A stretch of 62,761 nucleotides of DNA from Flavobacteriales bacterium UBA852 (GTDB taxonomy: Bacteria; Bacteroidota; Bacteroidia; Flavobacteriales_E; Vicingaceae). Each line of letters begins with the position of its first letter. The stretch's first letter is position 1. The notes beneath the pieces were generated by a model that worked only from the letters and a program-made list of their open reading frames with translations, was not told the origin of the DNA and searched no databases. The stretch is from contig DBGO01000018.1 in assembly GCA_002295925.1 (NCBI GenBank), positions 1 through 62,761 of the forward strand. Reading direction: 5' to 3'. Both the position numbers and the translations under genes were made by a program. Below are positions 1 to 9,552 of the stretch, one piece after another.

Positions 1-2
1 TT

Positions 3-22
3 AGCCTAAATGCACAACGGGT
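3..22. repeat. Terminal inverted repeat, left copy
   Basis: AGCCTAAATGCACAACGGGT here is the exact reverse complement of the last 20 bases of the window (62742-62761). A perfect 20-bp match confined to the two extreme ends suggests that both edges lie in copies of one dispersed repeat, for example insertion-sequence ends, where assembly stopped. No transposase is visible inside the window, so the type of repeat is inference. Confidence 0.75.
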
Positions 23-53
23 AAGAGATTAATCTTTTGATATAAACTGTTTC

Positions 54-86
54 ATACCCTGTCATTTTTTGACAGGGTATTTTTAT
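54..86 (+). terminator. Intrinsic terminator before htpG
   Basis: ATACCCTGTCA (54-64) pairs perfectly with TGACAGGGTAT (70-80) around a 5-nt loop and is followed by TTTTATTTTA. It probably ends a gene lying to the left of the window and insulates htpG. Nothing else is recognisable in bases 23-140. Confidence 0.7.
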
Positions 87-166
87 TTTATACTCACACA
101 TAATTGCCAAATTGTCAGCCTTTGGGTTTTGGTATAAGAATTGAAAAAGCCAAGTGATAACCAAAA

Positions 167-173
167 AAGGAGG
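167..173 (+). promoter_or_regulatory. Strong Shine-Dalgarno of htpG
   Basis: AAGGAGG lies 6 nt before the ATG at 180 and fixes that start over a TTG further upstream at 141. Strong Shine-Dalgarno sites are uncommon in Bacteroidota. A nearly identical leader precedes accD at 10621. Confidence 0.75.
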
Positions 174-179
174 ATTATT

Positions 180-2081
180 ATGTCAAAAGGAAAAATTAAA
201 GTACAAACCGAGAACATTTTCCCAATTATTAAAAAGTTTTTATATTCCGATAACGAAATATTTTTACGCGAGTTAATTTCCAATGCCGTAGATGCTACGC
301 AAAAACTAAAAGCATTGGCGTCTATTGGCGAGTTTAAAGGCGAAATAGGCGACGAAACCATTGAGGTTAAACTCGACAAGAAAAACAAAACGCTTACCAT
401 TTCCGACAAAGGTATCGGAATGACAGCTGAAGAAGTAAAAAAATACATCAATCAAATTGCTTTTTCGGGAGCCGAAGAATTTGTAGAAAAATATAAAGAC
501 AAAACCGATGCCAATGCCATAATCGGGCACTTTGGATTAGGTTTTTACTCGGCATTTATGGTTGCCGACAAGGTAGAAATTTTCACCAAATCATACAAAA
601 ATGAACCGGCGGCTTATTGGAGTTGCGACGGTTCGCCCGAATACACATTAAAACAAATAGACAAAAAAGAAAGAGGCACCGACATTGTACTGCACATTGC
701 CGAAGATTCGACCGAGTTTTTGGAAGAATCGCGCATTCAACAACTGCTCGACAAGTATTGTAAATTTATGCCCGTACCAATTAAATTCGGCACAAAAAAA
801 ATTCGCAAACCCGACCCATTGGGGCAAAAAGATGAAGACGGCAATGTGAAAATGGTAGAAGTGGAAGTGGATAATATTATCAATATTACCAAACCCGCTT
901 GGACCAAAAAACCGTCGGAACTGACAGATGAAGATTACAAAGAATTTTACCGTCAACTCTACCCTATGAGTTTTGACGAACCTTTATTTTACATTCACCT
1001 GAATGTAGATTATCCTTTTAACCTTACCGGAATATTATATTTCCCCAAAGTAAAAAACAATATGGAGTTGCAACGCAATAAAATTCAGTTGTACTCCCGT
1101 CAAGTATTTATTACCGACAACGTAGAAGGCATTGTACCCGACTTTTTAACATTATTGCACGGTGTTATCGATTCGCCCGATATACCGCTAAACGTATCGC
1201 GTTCATATTTGCAAGCCGATGCAAATGTGAAGAAAATAAGCAAGTACATTACCAAAAAAGTTTCCGATAAGCTGGAAGAAATATTCAAAAAAGACCGCAA
1301 GCACTTCGAAGAAATTTGGAACGATATTAAAGTATTTATCGAATACGGAATGCTTACCGAAGAAAAGTTTTTTGAACGAGCAAAAAATTTCTTCTTATAT
1401 AAAGATACCGAAGGTAATTACTTCACGTTTGATGAATTGAAAGAAAAAATCAAAGACAAGCAAACCGATAAAAACGGCCACTTACTGGTATTATATGCTT
1501 CGGACAAAGATGAACAATACAACTTTATTGATGCGGCATTGCAAAAAGAATACAAAGTAGTGATTTTAGACACACCGCTTACAGCACACTTAGTTGGTAA
1601 ATTGGAACAAACGTATGATAAAACAAAATTTGCCCGCGTAGATGCCGATTCCATTGATAAGTTGATTGAAAAAGACGAAGAAATTCCTTCAAAATTATCA
1701 GATGATGAAAAAGAAAAGGTAAAAAATATTTTTGCCGAATTGGTAGATAAAGAAAAATTCCAAATTGAGGTAATTTCTGCCGGCGAAAAAGAAAACCCGG
1801 TAATAATTACCCGCCCCGAATTTTTACGCCGTATGAAAGATATGGAAGCCGTTGGCGGTGCAGGATTTTACGGTTCAATGCCCGAAAGTTATCAACTGAC
1901 CATTAACGGTAATCATCCGGCAATATATAAACTTTTGCATACCGAAGACGAAAATACCCGGAATACCATTGCCGAACAATTGGTTGATTTGGCAAAACTT
2001 GCCCAAGGTATGCTGAAAGGCGAAGAGTTGAATAAATTTATTCATAACAGTATAGAAGTAATTGAAAAAGCTGAGAAATAA
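180..2081 (+). CDS. htpG: Molecular chaperone HtpG (Hsp90 family)
   Basis: This 633-residue protein has the usual length of bacterial Hsp90. The N-terminal GHKL ATPase shows the family motifs ELISNAVDA, DKGIGM and a GHFGLGFYSAF lid segment, followed by the middle domain (IYFPKV-like region, LNVSRSYLQ) and a C-terminal dimerisation domain. It is a cytosolic ATP-dependent chaperone. The start at 180 is chosen because a strong Shine-Dalgarno precedes it and the protein then begins MSKGKIKVQTENIF, typical of the family. It is monocistronic, lying between a terminator at 54-86 and one at 2107-2136. Confidence 0.97.
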   Translation: MSKGKIKVQTENIFPIIKKFLYSDNEIFLRELISNAVDATQKLKALASIGEFKGEIGDETIEVKLDKKNKTLTISDKGIGMTAEEVKKYINQIAFSGAEEFVEKYKDKTDANAIIGHFGLGFYSAFMVADKVEIFTKSYKNEPAAYWSCDGSPEYTLKQIDKKERGTDIVLHIAEDSTEFLEESRIQQLLDKYCKFMPVPIKFGTKKIRKPDPLGQKDEDGNVKMVEVEVDNIINITKPAWTKKPSELTDEDYKEFYRQLYPMSFDEPLFYIHLNVDYPFNLTGILYFPKVKNNMELQRNKIQLYSRQVFITDNVEGIVPDFLTLLHGVIDSPDIPLNVSRSYLQADANVKKISKYITKKVSDKLEEIFKKDRKHFEEIWNDIKVFIEYGMLTEEKFFERAKNFFLYKDTEGNYFTFDELKEKIKDKQTDKNGHLLVLYASDKDEQYNFIDAALQKEYKVVILDTPLTAHLVGKLEQTYDKTKFARVDADSIDKLIEKDEEIPSKLSDDEKEKVKNIFAELVDKEKFQIEVISAGEKENPVIITRPEFLRRMKDMEAVGGAGFYGSMPESYQLTINGNHPAIYKLLHTEDENTRNTIAEQLVDLAKLAQGMLKGEELNKFIHNSIEVIEKAEK

Positions 2082-2106
2082 CCGGTAAACAATTTCATTT
2101 TCTCTG

Positions 2107-2136
2107 CGCCCAAGCATTTAGCTTGGGCGTTTTTAT
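2107..2136 (+). terminator. Intrinsic terminator of htpG
   Basis: CGCCCAAGC (2107-2115) pairs with GCTTGGGCG (2121-2129) around loop ATTTA and is followed by TTTTTATTTT. The T-tract is on the + side only, so it serves htpG rather than the convergent gene. Confidence 0.85.
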
Positions 2137-2174
2137 TTTCAAAACATTAAAAATGTAAAGATTCAACCTTTATC

Positions 2175-4688
2175 TTAAAAACGCCACTTATTCTCTCTGT
2201 TGTTAAATTGCTCAATAGAGAATTTTATTTGCGGATTAAGCAATCCGGCAGATGATTGTGCTGCTACACCATACACGCCAAAGCGAAAACGGCGACGAAG
2301 GATAAAAAATGTTTTTTCTATTCCCACAAATAATTCGCTGTATTGATAATTACTGACAAAATCATACAATACACCGCCACCGGCAACCGAGAAGATTTTT
2401 AGTTTTTTTATAAAAGGTATATTATTAATGATTGCACCATTGAAATGATGCAAATAATGACTTTCTACATACCACCCCAAGGTCGGAAATGTTTCAGGGA
2501 TTAACTGATAACTATATAGCGGATTGGAATATAAAAACGGGTCGCCACGACGTTGATATTTGTAATCGATAAAACGTAAATCGCGAGTATTAATAAAAGT
2601 TCCGGCTGCTACACGATAATTTGATGTTCCCAAGGTTTTTAATTTGAATTGTTGGGTAATACCAAATTCTATGTAATCAAAATCAATGTCGCTACCGAAT
2701 AATCCGTTCCACCCCTTACGATAATACACCGAAAAGGTGGGGAATTTGCTTCCCAACACAATTTTTCTTTTGGGTTCTTTTATGTATGCTTGTTTTGGCG
2801 TGTAAGACAATTTTATTCCACTTATAAAACTTTTGTACGGTTCAAAATCAACCGGTTCGTTGGGTTGATTGAATAAACTGTCGGTAAGTGAGCCAAATTC
2901 TAATCCGGTAATGGGATAACGACTGTCTAATGAAAAATTGGCGTGTACATAAAATCCGTTAAACAGTTCGCGACTGGTAGTAAGTGTTCCGTAATCTTTT
3001 AATATAAAATTGGAACGGCGAATTAAATTGACAAATGCATCATAGGGATTGATTAAATCAAATTGATGTCCTCCGCTCACGCCAATATATCCCAAATGAA
3101 AAGGGTCGTAAAGATAATTGACACTTAACGAACCGGTAATATCTTTATTTCTAAAACCATAAGTTGAACCGTAATTAACAAAAACCATTCGTTGACTGTC
3201 GAATTTTTTAAAATAACTAAAATACGGACCGGCACGCATTCCACCCACACCTATGGGTTCCCAATAATTCCATACCGAGCCAAACCACCACGATTTATGC
3301 TTAGAACGTTTTCGCCACCCTTGGCCATACCAAAATATTTTATCCAATGTAATTTTATTGTATTCGGCATCTACACTGTCTAAATATTCTTTTGATGTAA
3401 CTACTTTTTGAATGCTGTCGCGGTATGCAATATACCGTTGTTCTTCTGTTAGTGGTTCGGGGCGTTTATCTTTCCAAAAATCTTTATCCTTTTCATAAGC
3501 ATCATCCAATACTACACCTTTTTCGGCATTAAAAAATTTCCTAGGTATTTGCGGATGCAAATCATACTTCTTGTAATCAACCGTTGTATGACCAAAAAAT
3601 AACGAACTGCCTTCTTTTGAAGTGTAGTAAAATTCTTGTTTTTTAAGTAATCTTATCGAATCGGCAACCAATTGATACCATTGCTTTATTTCTATTGATT
3701 TATATTTTATCAAGCCATCACTATTAAAAATCAAATCTAATTTTTGAATGGCAAAACTTTTATCCTCTATCCAAATCAAACCTTTAACCGTTGCATTACC
3801 TTTTTTCCGCGGAATTACGGCTATTTTATACACCATTGTTCCCGAAAAGTCAAAAGTGGTTTCTTCTAATTTATACTTGTAAGAAAGCAAAGCGGTCCGA
3901 CTTAAAGGAGAAATAATTGGAATTTCCGATAAACGGGGTACTTCTACAATATTATGGTAAAAATTGAAATCGGCTTCGGTGGTGCTGGTATAAAACAATC
4001 CGTAACTGTTGCCCACTATTTTCTTTGCTTTAACTATTTCTTTTGTTTTATTGGGATAAACAAAATAAACATCCAATAAAATTTCGGCAATACTCAACCG
4101 CAATTTATTCAACGAGTCTAATTCCGGATTTTTGGGCTCGGCAAATGCCGTATCAATTCCTTCGGGATGCTGTTTCCTTTTTTTTGTTTTTTGCTTTGCT
4201 GCTTTTTTTTCTTGCTTTTCTTTTGCTTTCTCGGTCATTTCGGCGCTTTCTTTGGCTTTTATATAAGCTTCGTAATACAAAGAATCGATTTGATTTAAAT
4301 ATTTTGATTTATTGGCAATGGCTTGTTTTATAATTTCATAAGCAGGGTCACGTCGCTTTGCTTTCACAACCATTTCATTCAATGCCACACTCGAAGGTTT
4401 TAGCCAAACATTCTGCGTTACGTCATTATTGTGTGTTATGGTTACTTCTACCTCTTTTTTTTCGTATCCCAAAATAGAAAAAACCAGTGTATATTGACCA
4501 TTGGGCAATTGCATAAAGTATTTTCCGTCATTGTCGGTTGTGGTTCCCTGCCGGTTTTGATACTTTAAGTAAATATTGACAAACGGTAAGGGATTGTTAT
4601 TTTCGTCCAACACATAACCCGAAACGCTTTGACTAATAACAGGCAAAGAAAAAAAGACCAGCAATATGGTAATGAGTTGTTTCGACAA
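2175..4688 (-). CDS. DUF5686/carboxypeptidase-like regulatory domain outer-membrane protein
   Basis: The product is about 837 residues. A signal peptide (MSKQLITILLVFFSLPVISQS) is followed by a carboxypeptidase-D-like beta-sandwich (SGYVLDENNNPLPFVNIYLK) at roughly residues 20-110, a Lys-rich charged linker near residues 160-185, and a long C-terminal part rich in aromatic beta-strands that is probably a barrel. This layout matches the DUF5686 family of Bacteroidota, whose substrate is unknown. No ATG is available. TTG at 4688 gives a clean signal peptide and lies about 30 nt after a -7 element at 4722-4729; an earlier TTG at 4739 would add 17 residues and is less likely. It is divergent from mnmE. 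Confidence 0.8.
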   Translation of the reverse strand: MSKQLITILLVFFSLPVISQSVSGYVLDENNNPLPFVNIYLKYQNRQGTTTDNDGKYFMQLPNGQYTLVFSILGYEKKEVEVTITHNNDVTQNVWLKPSSVALNEMVVKAKRRDPAYEIIKQAIANKSKYLNQIDSLYYEAYIKAKESAEMTEKAKEKQEKKAAKQKTKKRKQHPEGIDTAFAEPKNPELDSLNKLRLSIAEILLDVYFVYPNKTKEIVKAKKIVGNSYGLFYTSTTEADFNFYHNIVEVPRLSEIPIISPLSRTALLSYKYKLEETTFDFSGTMVYKIAVIPRKKGNATVKGLIWIEDKSFAIQKLDLIFNSDGLIKYKSIEIKQWYQLVADSIRLLKKQEFYYTSKEGSSLFFGHTTVDYKKYDLHPQIPRKFFNAEKGVVLDDAYEKDKDFWKDKRPEPLTEEQRYIAYRDSIQKVVTSKEYLDSVDAEYNKITLDKIFWYGQGWRKRSKHKSWWFGSVWNYWEPIGVGGMRAGPYFSYFKKFDSQRMVFVNYGSTYGFRNKDITGSLSVNYLYDPFHLGYIGVSGGHQFDLINPYDAFVNLIRRSNFILKDYGTLTTSRELFNGFYVHANFSLDSRYPITGLEFGSLTDSLFNQPNEPVDFEPYKSFISGIKLSYTPKQAYIKEPKRKIVLGSKFPTFSVYYRKGWNGLFGSDIDFDYIEFGITQQFKLKTLGTSNYRVAAGTFINTRDLRFIDYKYQRRGDPFLYSNPLYSYQLIPETFPTLGWYVESHYLHHFNGAIINNIPFIKKLKIFSVAGGGVLYDFVSNYQYSELFVGIEKTFFILRRRFRFGVYGVAAQSSAGLLNPQIKFSIEQFNNRENKWRF

Positions 4689-4721
4689 GATATTATTTTG
4701 TATAAATAATTTGTAAGATGT

Positions 4722-4729
4722 CAAAAATA
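4722..4729 (-). promoter_or_regulatory. -7 element for the DUF5686 gene
   Basis: The minus strand reads TATTTTTG, which fits the Bacteroidota -7 consensus TAnnTTTG. It lies downstream of the TTG at 4739 and upstream of the TTG at 4688, which favours the later start. No convincing -33 TTG is seen. Confidence 0.45.
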
Positions 4730-4744
4730 GCCAAATCAAAAAAC

Positions 4745-4752
4745 TAATTTTG
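4745..4752 (+). promoter_or_regulatory. -7 element for mnmE
   Basis: TAATTTTG matches TAnnTTTG 14 nt before the mnmE ATG, implying a very short leader. No -33 TTG at the usual spacing is obvious. Confidence 0.45.
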
Positions 4753-4766
4753 CATAAAATACACCA

Positions 4767-6146
4767 ATGGCAAACTTACTCCATAAAGATAAAACCATTT
4801 GCGCACTTTCGTCCCCTCCCGGAATGGGTGCTATTGCTTTAATTCGTTTATCCGGAAAGCAAGTTTTTGATATTATCAAACCTTCTTTTAAAAAAGATTT
4901 ATCAAAAGTGCCAAGCCACACTGCTCATTTTGGTAATTTTAGAGATAATAACGGAAATATTATTGATGAAGTATTGATAACTGTTTTTCGCGCGCCCAAA
5001 ACATTTACCGGCGAAGATGTGCTAGAAATTTCTTGTCACGGTTCCACTTACATTCAGCAACAAATCATCAACCAATTACTGCAAAACGGTGCTGTATTGG
5101 CTGCTCCCGGCGAGTTTACACTTCGCGCATTTTTAAATGGACGAATGGACCTCTCGCAAGCCGATGCAATTGCCGACCTTATCCATTCTACCTCCGAAGC
5201 GGCACACAAAGTTGCTTTAAATCAAATGCGCGGAGGTTTTTCCAACGATTTGAAAATATTACGCGAAAAGCTCATTCATTTTGCTTCGCTTATTGAGTTG
5301 GAACTTGATTTTTCTGAAGAAGATGTTGAGTTTGCCGACCGTTCGGAGCTTATTGACCTTATCAATGAGGTACTCGAATATATTGATAAATTAATGCAAT
5401 CGTTTAAATTGGGAAATGCCATAAAAAATGGTATAGCCACTACTATAGTCGGTCGTCCTAATGCCGGAAAATCAACACTTTTAAATGCTTTACTGAATGA
5501 AGAAAGAGCCATTGTATCGGATATTGCCGGCACTACACGCGACACCATTGAAGAAGTTTTGAATATCAACGGTATTTTATTTCGATTTGTCGATACGGCG
5601 GGATTGCGTGAAACATCTGATGAAATTGAAAAAATTGGCGTAGAAAAAGCACTTGAAAAAGTCAACCGATCGGCAGTTTATATTTATTTATTTGATGCGG
5701 ATCAAACATCTATAGAGGAAATGAATAATGATTTGGCAAAACTTCCGGCAGACATTCCGCGAATGATTATTGCCAACAAAGCCGATTTATTATCCCAAGA
5801 ACAACTTTCGGAATTACAAAAACTGCAAAACAATAATTTGTTGATTATATCGGCAAAAGACAAACAAGGTATCGAAAAGCTTAAACAAAAATTGGTAGAA
5901 ATGGCTGAAGTTTCCGAATTGGACACCAATCAAACCATTATTACCAATATTCGTCACTATGAAGCATTAAAAGCTGCAAAAACAGAATTGAAAAAAGTAG
6001 TAGAAGGTTTAAACCTTCAAATTCCGGGCGATTTATTGGCAATGGATATTCGCCAAGCGCTTTTTCACTTGGGCACTATAACCGGCGAGGTATCTCCCGA
6101 CGACTTGCTCGATAATATTTTCAGCAAGTTTTGTATAGGGAAGTAA
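4767..6146 (+). CDS. mnmE: tRNA modification GTPase MnmE (TrmE)
   Basis: The protein has 459 residues, normal for MnmE. It has an N-terminal tetrahydrofolate-binding domain (SSPPGMGAIALIRLSG), a helical domain, an inserted G domain with P-loop GRPNAGKS at residues 229-236, DTAGLR and NKAD motifs, and the invariant C-terminal CIGK. With MnmG it installs the carboxymethylaminomethyl (or related) group at U34 of certain tRNAs in the cytosol. It is divergent from the DUF5686 gene and is followed by gldF on the same strand after 94 nt that contain a separate -7 element. Confidence 0.97.
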   Translation: MANLLHKDKTICALSSPPGMGAIALIRLSGKQVFDIIKPSFKKDLSKVPSHTAHFGNFRDNNGNIIDEVLITVFRAPKTFTGEDVLEISCHGSTYIQQQIINQLLQNGAVLAAPGEFTLRAFLNGRMDLSQADAIADLIHSTSEAAHKVALNQMRGGFSNDLKILREKLIHFASLIELELDFSEEDVEFADRSELIDLINEVLEYIDKLMQSFKLGNAIKNGIATTIVGRPNAGKSTLLNALLNEERAIVSDIAGTTRDTIEEVLNINGILFRFVDTAGLRETSDEIEKIGVEKALEKVNRSAVYIYLFDADQTSIEEMNNDLAKLPADIPRMIIANKADLLSQEQLSELQKLQNNNLLIISAKDKQGIEKLKQKLVEMAEVSELDTNQTIITNIRHYEALKAAKTELKKVVEGLNLQIPGDLLAMDIRQALFHLGTITGEVSPDDLLDNIFSKFCIGK

Positions 6147-6209
6147 CAAAACAATTCTCCCCGTTTGGCATTTAACAATATTTAATGAATGATTATCGGT
6201 GTTAATTTG

Positions 6210-6217
6210 TATTTTTG
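6210..6217 (+). promoter_or_regulatory. -7 element for gldF
   Basis: TATTTTTG matches TAnnTTTG 23 nt before the gldF ATG. No clear -33 element is seen, so the assignment is tentative. Confidence 0.4.
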
Positions 6218-6240
6218 GCACTCAAACGCACTAAAAAAGT

Positions 6241-6972
6241 ATGCTGAGCTTATTAAAAAAAGAAATAACATCGTTTTTGGGTTCAATCACCGGATATTTG
6301 GTCATTGTTGTTTTTCTTACTTTAATAGCTTTATTCATGTGGATTTTTCCGGGCGAGTTAAATGTATTGGACAGTGGTTATGCACAGTTGGCCACATTAT
6401 TTAACATTGCTCCTTGGGTATTTATGTTTCTTATTCCGGCTGTTACAATGCGTTCTTTTGCCGATGAAAACAAATCCGGAACCATAGAATTACTGCTGAC
6501 CAAACCTTTAACCGATATGCAAATTATCATTGCCAAATATTTGGCCGGTTTTATTTTGGTTTTATTTTCCTTATTGCCTACGCTTATCTATTATTACTCT
6601 GTTTATCAACTCGGAAACCCTCCCGGAAATCTTGATATTGGCGGATTTTGGGGCTCATTTATCGGTTTAATGTTTTTAAGTGCCGGTTTTGTTTCTATTG
6701 GCATTTTCTCTTCTGCTCTTACCGATAATCAAATCATATCGTTTATTTTGGCAGTATTCATCAGTGTTATCTTTTTTATAGGTTTTGATTCTTTGGCATC
6801 GTTGCCTTTTTTATCCTCAATCGATTATTTGATATTAAAACTGGGCATCAACGAACATTACATTTCGATGAGCCGCGGTGTAATTGATACACGAGATGTA
6901 GTTTATTTTATTAGTTTAATTGCATTATTTATGATGCTTACCAAAACAAAATTGGAGAGCAGAAAATGGTAA
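6241..6972 (+). CDS. gldF: Gliding motility ABC transporter permease GldF
   Basis: The 243-residue protein has six or so hydrophobic segments and the ABC-2 type permease pattern: an N-terminal LLKKEITSFLGSITGYL, a SFADENKSGTIELLLTKPL signature loop, and a membrane C-terminus. GldF forms the membrane part of an ABC transporter with GldG and the ATPase GldA, known to be needed for gliding in Flavobacterium johnsoniae. The gene overlaps gldG by 7 nt, indicating translational coupling. The gldA ATPase gene is not in this window. Confidence 0.93.
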   Translation: MLSLLKKEITSFLGSITGYLVIVVFLTLIALFMWIFPGELNVLDSGYAQLATLFNIAPWVFMFLIPAVTMRSFADENKSGTIELLLTKPLTDMQIIIAKYLAGFILVLFSLLPTLIYYYSVYQLGNPPGNLDIGGFWGSFIGLMFLSAGFVSIGIFSSALTDNQIISFILAVFISVIFFIGFDSLASLPFLSSIDYLILKLGINEHYISMSRGVIDTRDVVYFISLIALFMMLTKTKLESRKW

Positions 6973-8693
6973 AAACAAAACGACAAGATATCATTAACCT
7001 GATAGCCGGAGTTGCCGTAATTATTTTACTCAATTATGTGGCATCTTTTGTTTTTTACCGTTTCGATTTAACTTCCGAAAAGCGCTATACTCTTTCAGAA
7101 CCTACCAAGAATATTTTACAAAATTTAGATGATGTTGTATTCATCAAAGTATATTTAGAAGGTGATTTTCCGGCAGGATTCAAACGCTTACATGACGAAA
7201 CCAAAGAAATGCTTGACGAGTTTCGGGCATACTCCAACGGTAATTTGGAATATGAATTTATTAACCCTGCCGAGGATGCCGATAAAAAAACAAAAGAAGA
7301 AATTTACAAGCAATTATATAAAAAAGGACTGCGACCTACCGATCTGGAGGTTAAAGAAGAAAACGGTATCAGTAACAAGGTAATTTGGCCCGGTGCCATT
7401 ATTACCTATAAAGGGAAAGAGCGTGCCGTAAATTTATTAAAAAGTCGTATTCAGGCTTCGCCCGAAGAAATTTTAAACAGCTCAATAGAATCTTTGGAAT
7501 TTGAATTGGCTTACGCCATAAAAGCTTTACAAAGCGATAAAAAACCTTCGGTTGCTTTTATTCAAGGACACGGCGAATTGGATGAATTACATACAGCCGC
7601 TTTAAATCAAAACTTAAAAGAATTTTACGACACAAAATACATTACGATAGATGGTAAATTAAGTACTCTTACCGAACGCTTAATTGTAGATTCCACTCAA
7701 AAATATGCCGTTTTTCCTAAGTTTGATGCCATCATAATTGCCAAACCTCAAGAAAAAATCTCCAACAAAGATAAGTTCATCATCGACCAATACATTATGC
7801 ATGGCGGAAAAGTACTATGGTTAATAGACCCCGTTTACACCAGCATGGACAGTTTACGCTCGGCAAATTACACTATGGCTATCATTCAAGATTTGAATAT
7901 CGAAGACCAACTTTTTGATTATGGTGCCCGTGTCAATCCTAATTTAGTACAAGATTTACAATGCGCTCCCATTCCGGTTGTTACCGGTTATATTGGCAAT
8001 CAGCCCAAATACAACTTAATGCCTTGGATTTTCTTTCCAATGCTTATGCCAAGCGGCTCGCATCCTATTGTCAATAATATAAACTATGTAAAAGGAGAAT
8101 TTACCAGCACTGTAGATACTATTGCCAAAAAAGGCATTAAAAAATCGGTACTATTACATACTTCGCAATACACTAAACTGGTAAATGCTCCTACACGCAT
8201 CAGTTTGGCATTGTTGCGTATCGAACCTAACCCAAAACAATTCAACAAAGGCAAACAACCTGTAGCCGTATTATTGGAAGGACAATTTAACTCTTCATTT
8301 ACCAACCGAATTCCTCCACAACTTGAAAACAGTAAAGAGATAAATTTCAAAGACAAAAGTACACCAACCAAAATGATAGTGGTTGCCGATGGTGATATTG
8401 CCAAAAACGATGTAAACAGAAATAACCAAATTTATAATGTAGGGTTTGATAAATACACCAAACAACAATACGGAAACGATGAGTTTTTGCTTAACTCGAT
8501 TAATTATTTGGTAGATGACTCGGGCATAATGAATGTTCGTTCACGCAAATTAAAATTACGCTTATTAAATAAAGCAAAAGTGAAAGAAGAACGCCTTAAA
8601 TGGCAACTCATTAACACAATAATTCCTGTTATCTTGGTTATCCTTTTCGGAATAATTTTCAACATTATCCGGAAACGTAAATATGCTTCATAA
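6966..8693 (+). CDS. gldG: Gliding motility-associated ABC transporter substrate-binding protein GldG
   Basis: This protein has 575 residues, with one N-terminal membrane segment (about residues 10-32), a large extracytoplasmic ABC-type auxiliary domain beginning FDLTSEKRYTLSEPTKNIL, and a C-terminal membrane helix followed by a basic tail (RKRKYAS). This is the usual GldG layout. It overlaps gldF by 7 nt and works in the same complex. The gene downstream begins 22 nt after its stop and may be co-transcribed. Confidence 0.93.
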   Translation: MVKTKRQDIINLIAGVAVIILLNYVASFVFYRFDLTSEKRYTLSEPTKNILQNLDDVVFIKVYLEGDFPAGFKRLHDETKEMLDEFRAYSNGNLEYEFINPAEDADKKTKEEIYKQLYKKGLRPTDLEVKEENGISNKVIWPGAIITYKGKERAVNLLKSRIQASPEEILNSSIESLEFELAYAIKALQSDKKPSVAFIQGHGELDELHTAALNQNLKEFYDTKYITIDGKLSTLTERLIVDSTQKYAVFPKFDAIIIAKPQEKISNKDKFIIDQYIMHGGKVLWLIDPVYTSMDSLRSANYTMAIIQDLNIEDQLFDYGARVNPNLVQDLQCAPIPVVTGYIGNQPKYNLMPWIFFPMLMPSGSHPIVNNINYVKGEFTSTVDTIAKKGIKKSVLLHTSQYTKLVNAPTRISLALLRIEPNPKQFNKGKQPVAVLLEGQFNSSFTNRIPPQLENSKEINFKDKSTPTKMIVVADGDIAKNDVNRNNQIYNVGFDKYTKQQYGNDEFLLNSINYLVDDSGIMNVRSRKLKLRLLNKAKVKEERLKWQLINTIIPVILVILFGIIFNIIRKRKYAS

Positions 8694-8715
8694 AAACAAC
8701 AAAACTTATTTTTTT

Positions 8716-9483
8716 ATGTTAACATTTCTCAGTCCGGCAAAATCATTAAATTTTGAAATTGAAGTTCCACAGCTTGACTATTCACAACCTTTATTTAAGC
8801 AAGAGACAGCCAAATTGGTCGAACAATTAAAACAGCTGTCTGCTGCCGACATAAAAAACCTGATGCACGTAAGCGATAATATTGCACAATTGAATTACGA
8901 ACGGTATAAAAACTTTAGAAATTCTTTCCAACTCCCTTATGCCAAACCGGCGGCATTGGTTTTTACCGGCGAAGTTTATAAAGGTTTGCATGCCAATGAT
9001 TATACTGCAGAAGATTGGCAATTTGCACAAGAACATCTGCGAATTTTAAGTGGACTTTACGGAATGCTTCGCCCACTTGACCTTATTCAACCCTACCGTT
9101 TAGAAATGGGCACAAAATTCAGTTTTAACGGATACAAAAACCTCTATGAATATTGGAAAGAAAAAGTAACCGAAGAAATAAAAAAAGAGTTGAGTAAACA
9201 AGAAAATCCGGTTATTATCAATTTGGCTTCGGCTGAATATTTTAAAGTAATTGACAAAAAAATACTTGATACAGAAATCATCACGCCCGTTTTTAAAGAC
9301 AACAAAAACGGCACCTATAAAACCATTATGATGTATGCCAAAAATGCCCGCGGCAAAATGGCTTCTTTCATTGTAAAAAATAAAATTACCAATCCGGAAC
9401 ATTTAAAAGCATTTGACGAAGACGGCTATATTTTCAACAAATTATTATCCGGCAACTCCGAGTGGGTATTTACACGTGGATAA
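8716..9483 (+). CDS. yaaA: YaaA family (DUF328/UPF0246) peroxide stress protein
   Basis: This 255-residue protein begins MLTFLSPAKSLNF, a family hallmark, and carries FTGEVYKGL, LSGLYGMLRPLDLIQPYRLEMG and a C-terminal YAKNARG...FIVKNKI region. E. coli YaaA lowers intracellular iron during peroxide stress; the fold binds DNA in vitro. The ATG at 8716 fits the family N-terminus, while an upstream ATG at 8683 would add 11 residues and overlap gldG by 11 nt. It follows gldG closely, but no functional link to gliding is known. Confidence 0.9.
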   Translation: MLTFLSPAKSLNFEIEVPQLDYSQPLFKQETAKLVEQLKQLSAADIKNLMHVSDNIAQLNYERYKNFRNSFQLPYAKPAALVFTGEVYKGLHANDYTAEDWQFAQEHLRILSGLYGMLRPLDLIQPYRLEMGTKFSFNGYKNLYEYWKEKVTEEIKKELSKQENPVIINLASAEYFKVIDKKILDTEIITPVFKDNKNGTYKTIMMYAKNARGKMASFIVKNKITNPEHLKAFDEDGYIFNKLLSGNSEWVFTRG

Positions 9484-9522
9484 AATCGTAAAAATTTACA
9501 GATAGTTTCAAAAAGAAATTGT

Positions 9523-9530
9523 TAGTTTTG
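9523..9530 (+). promoter_or_regulatory. -7 element for the aldolase gene
   Basis: TAGTTTTG fits TAnnTTTG 22 nt before the ATG at 9553. A -33 TTG at the expected distance is not seen. Confidence 0.4.
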
Positions 9531-9552
9531 TTTTTTAAAATTGTAAAAAACT

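Noticed and set aside
83..451. Open frame on the minus strand over the htpG start
   Set aside because: It lies antisense to the unmistakable Hsp90 gene, has low-complexity Phe/Ser composition and no motif.
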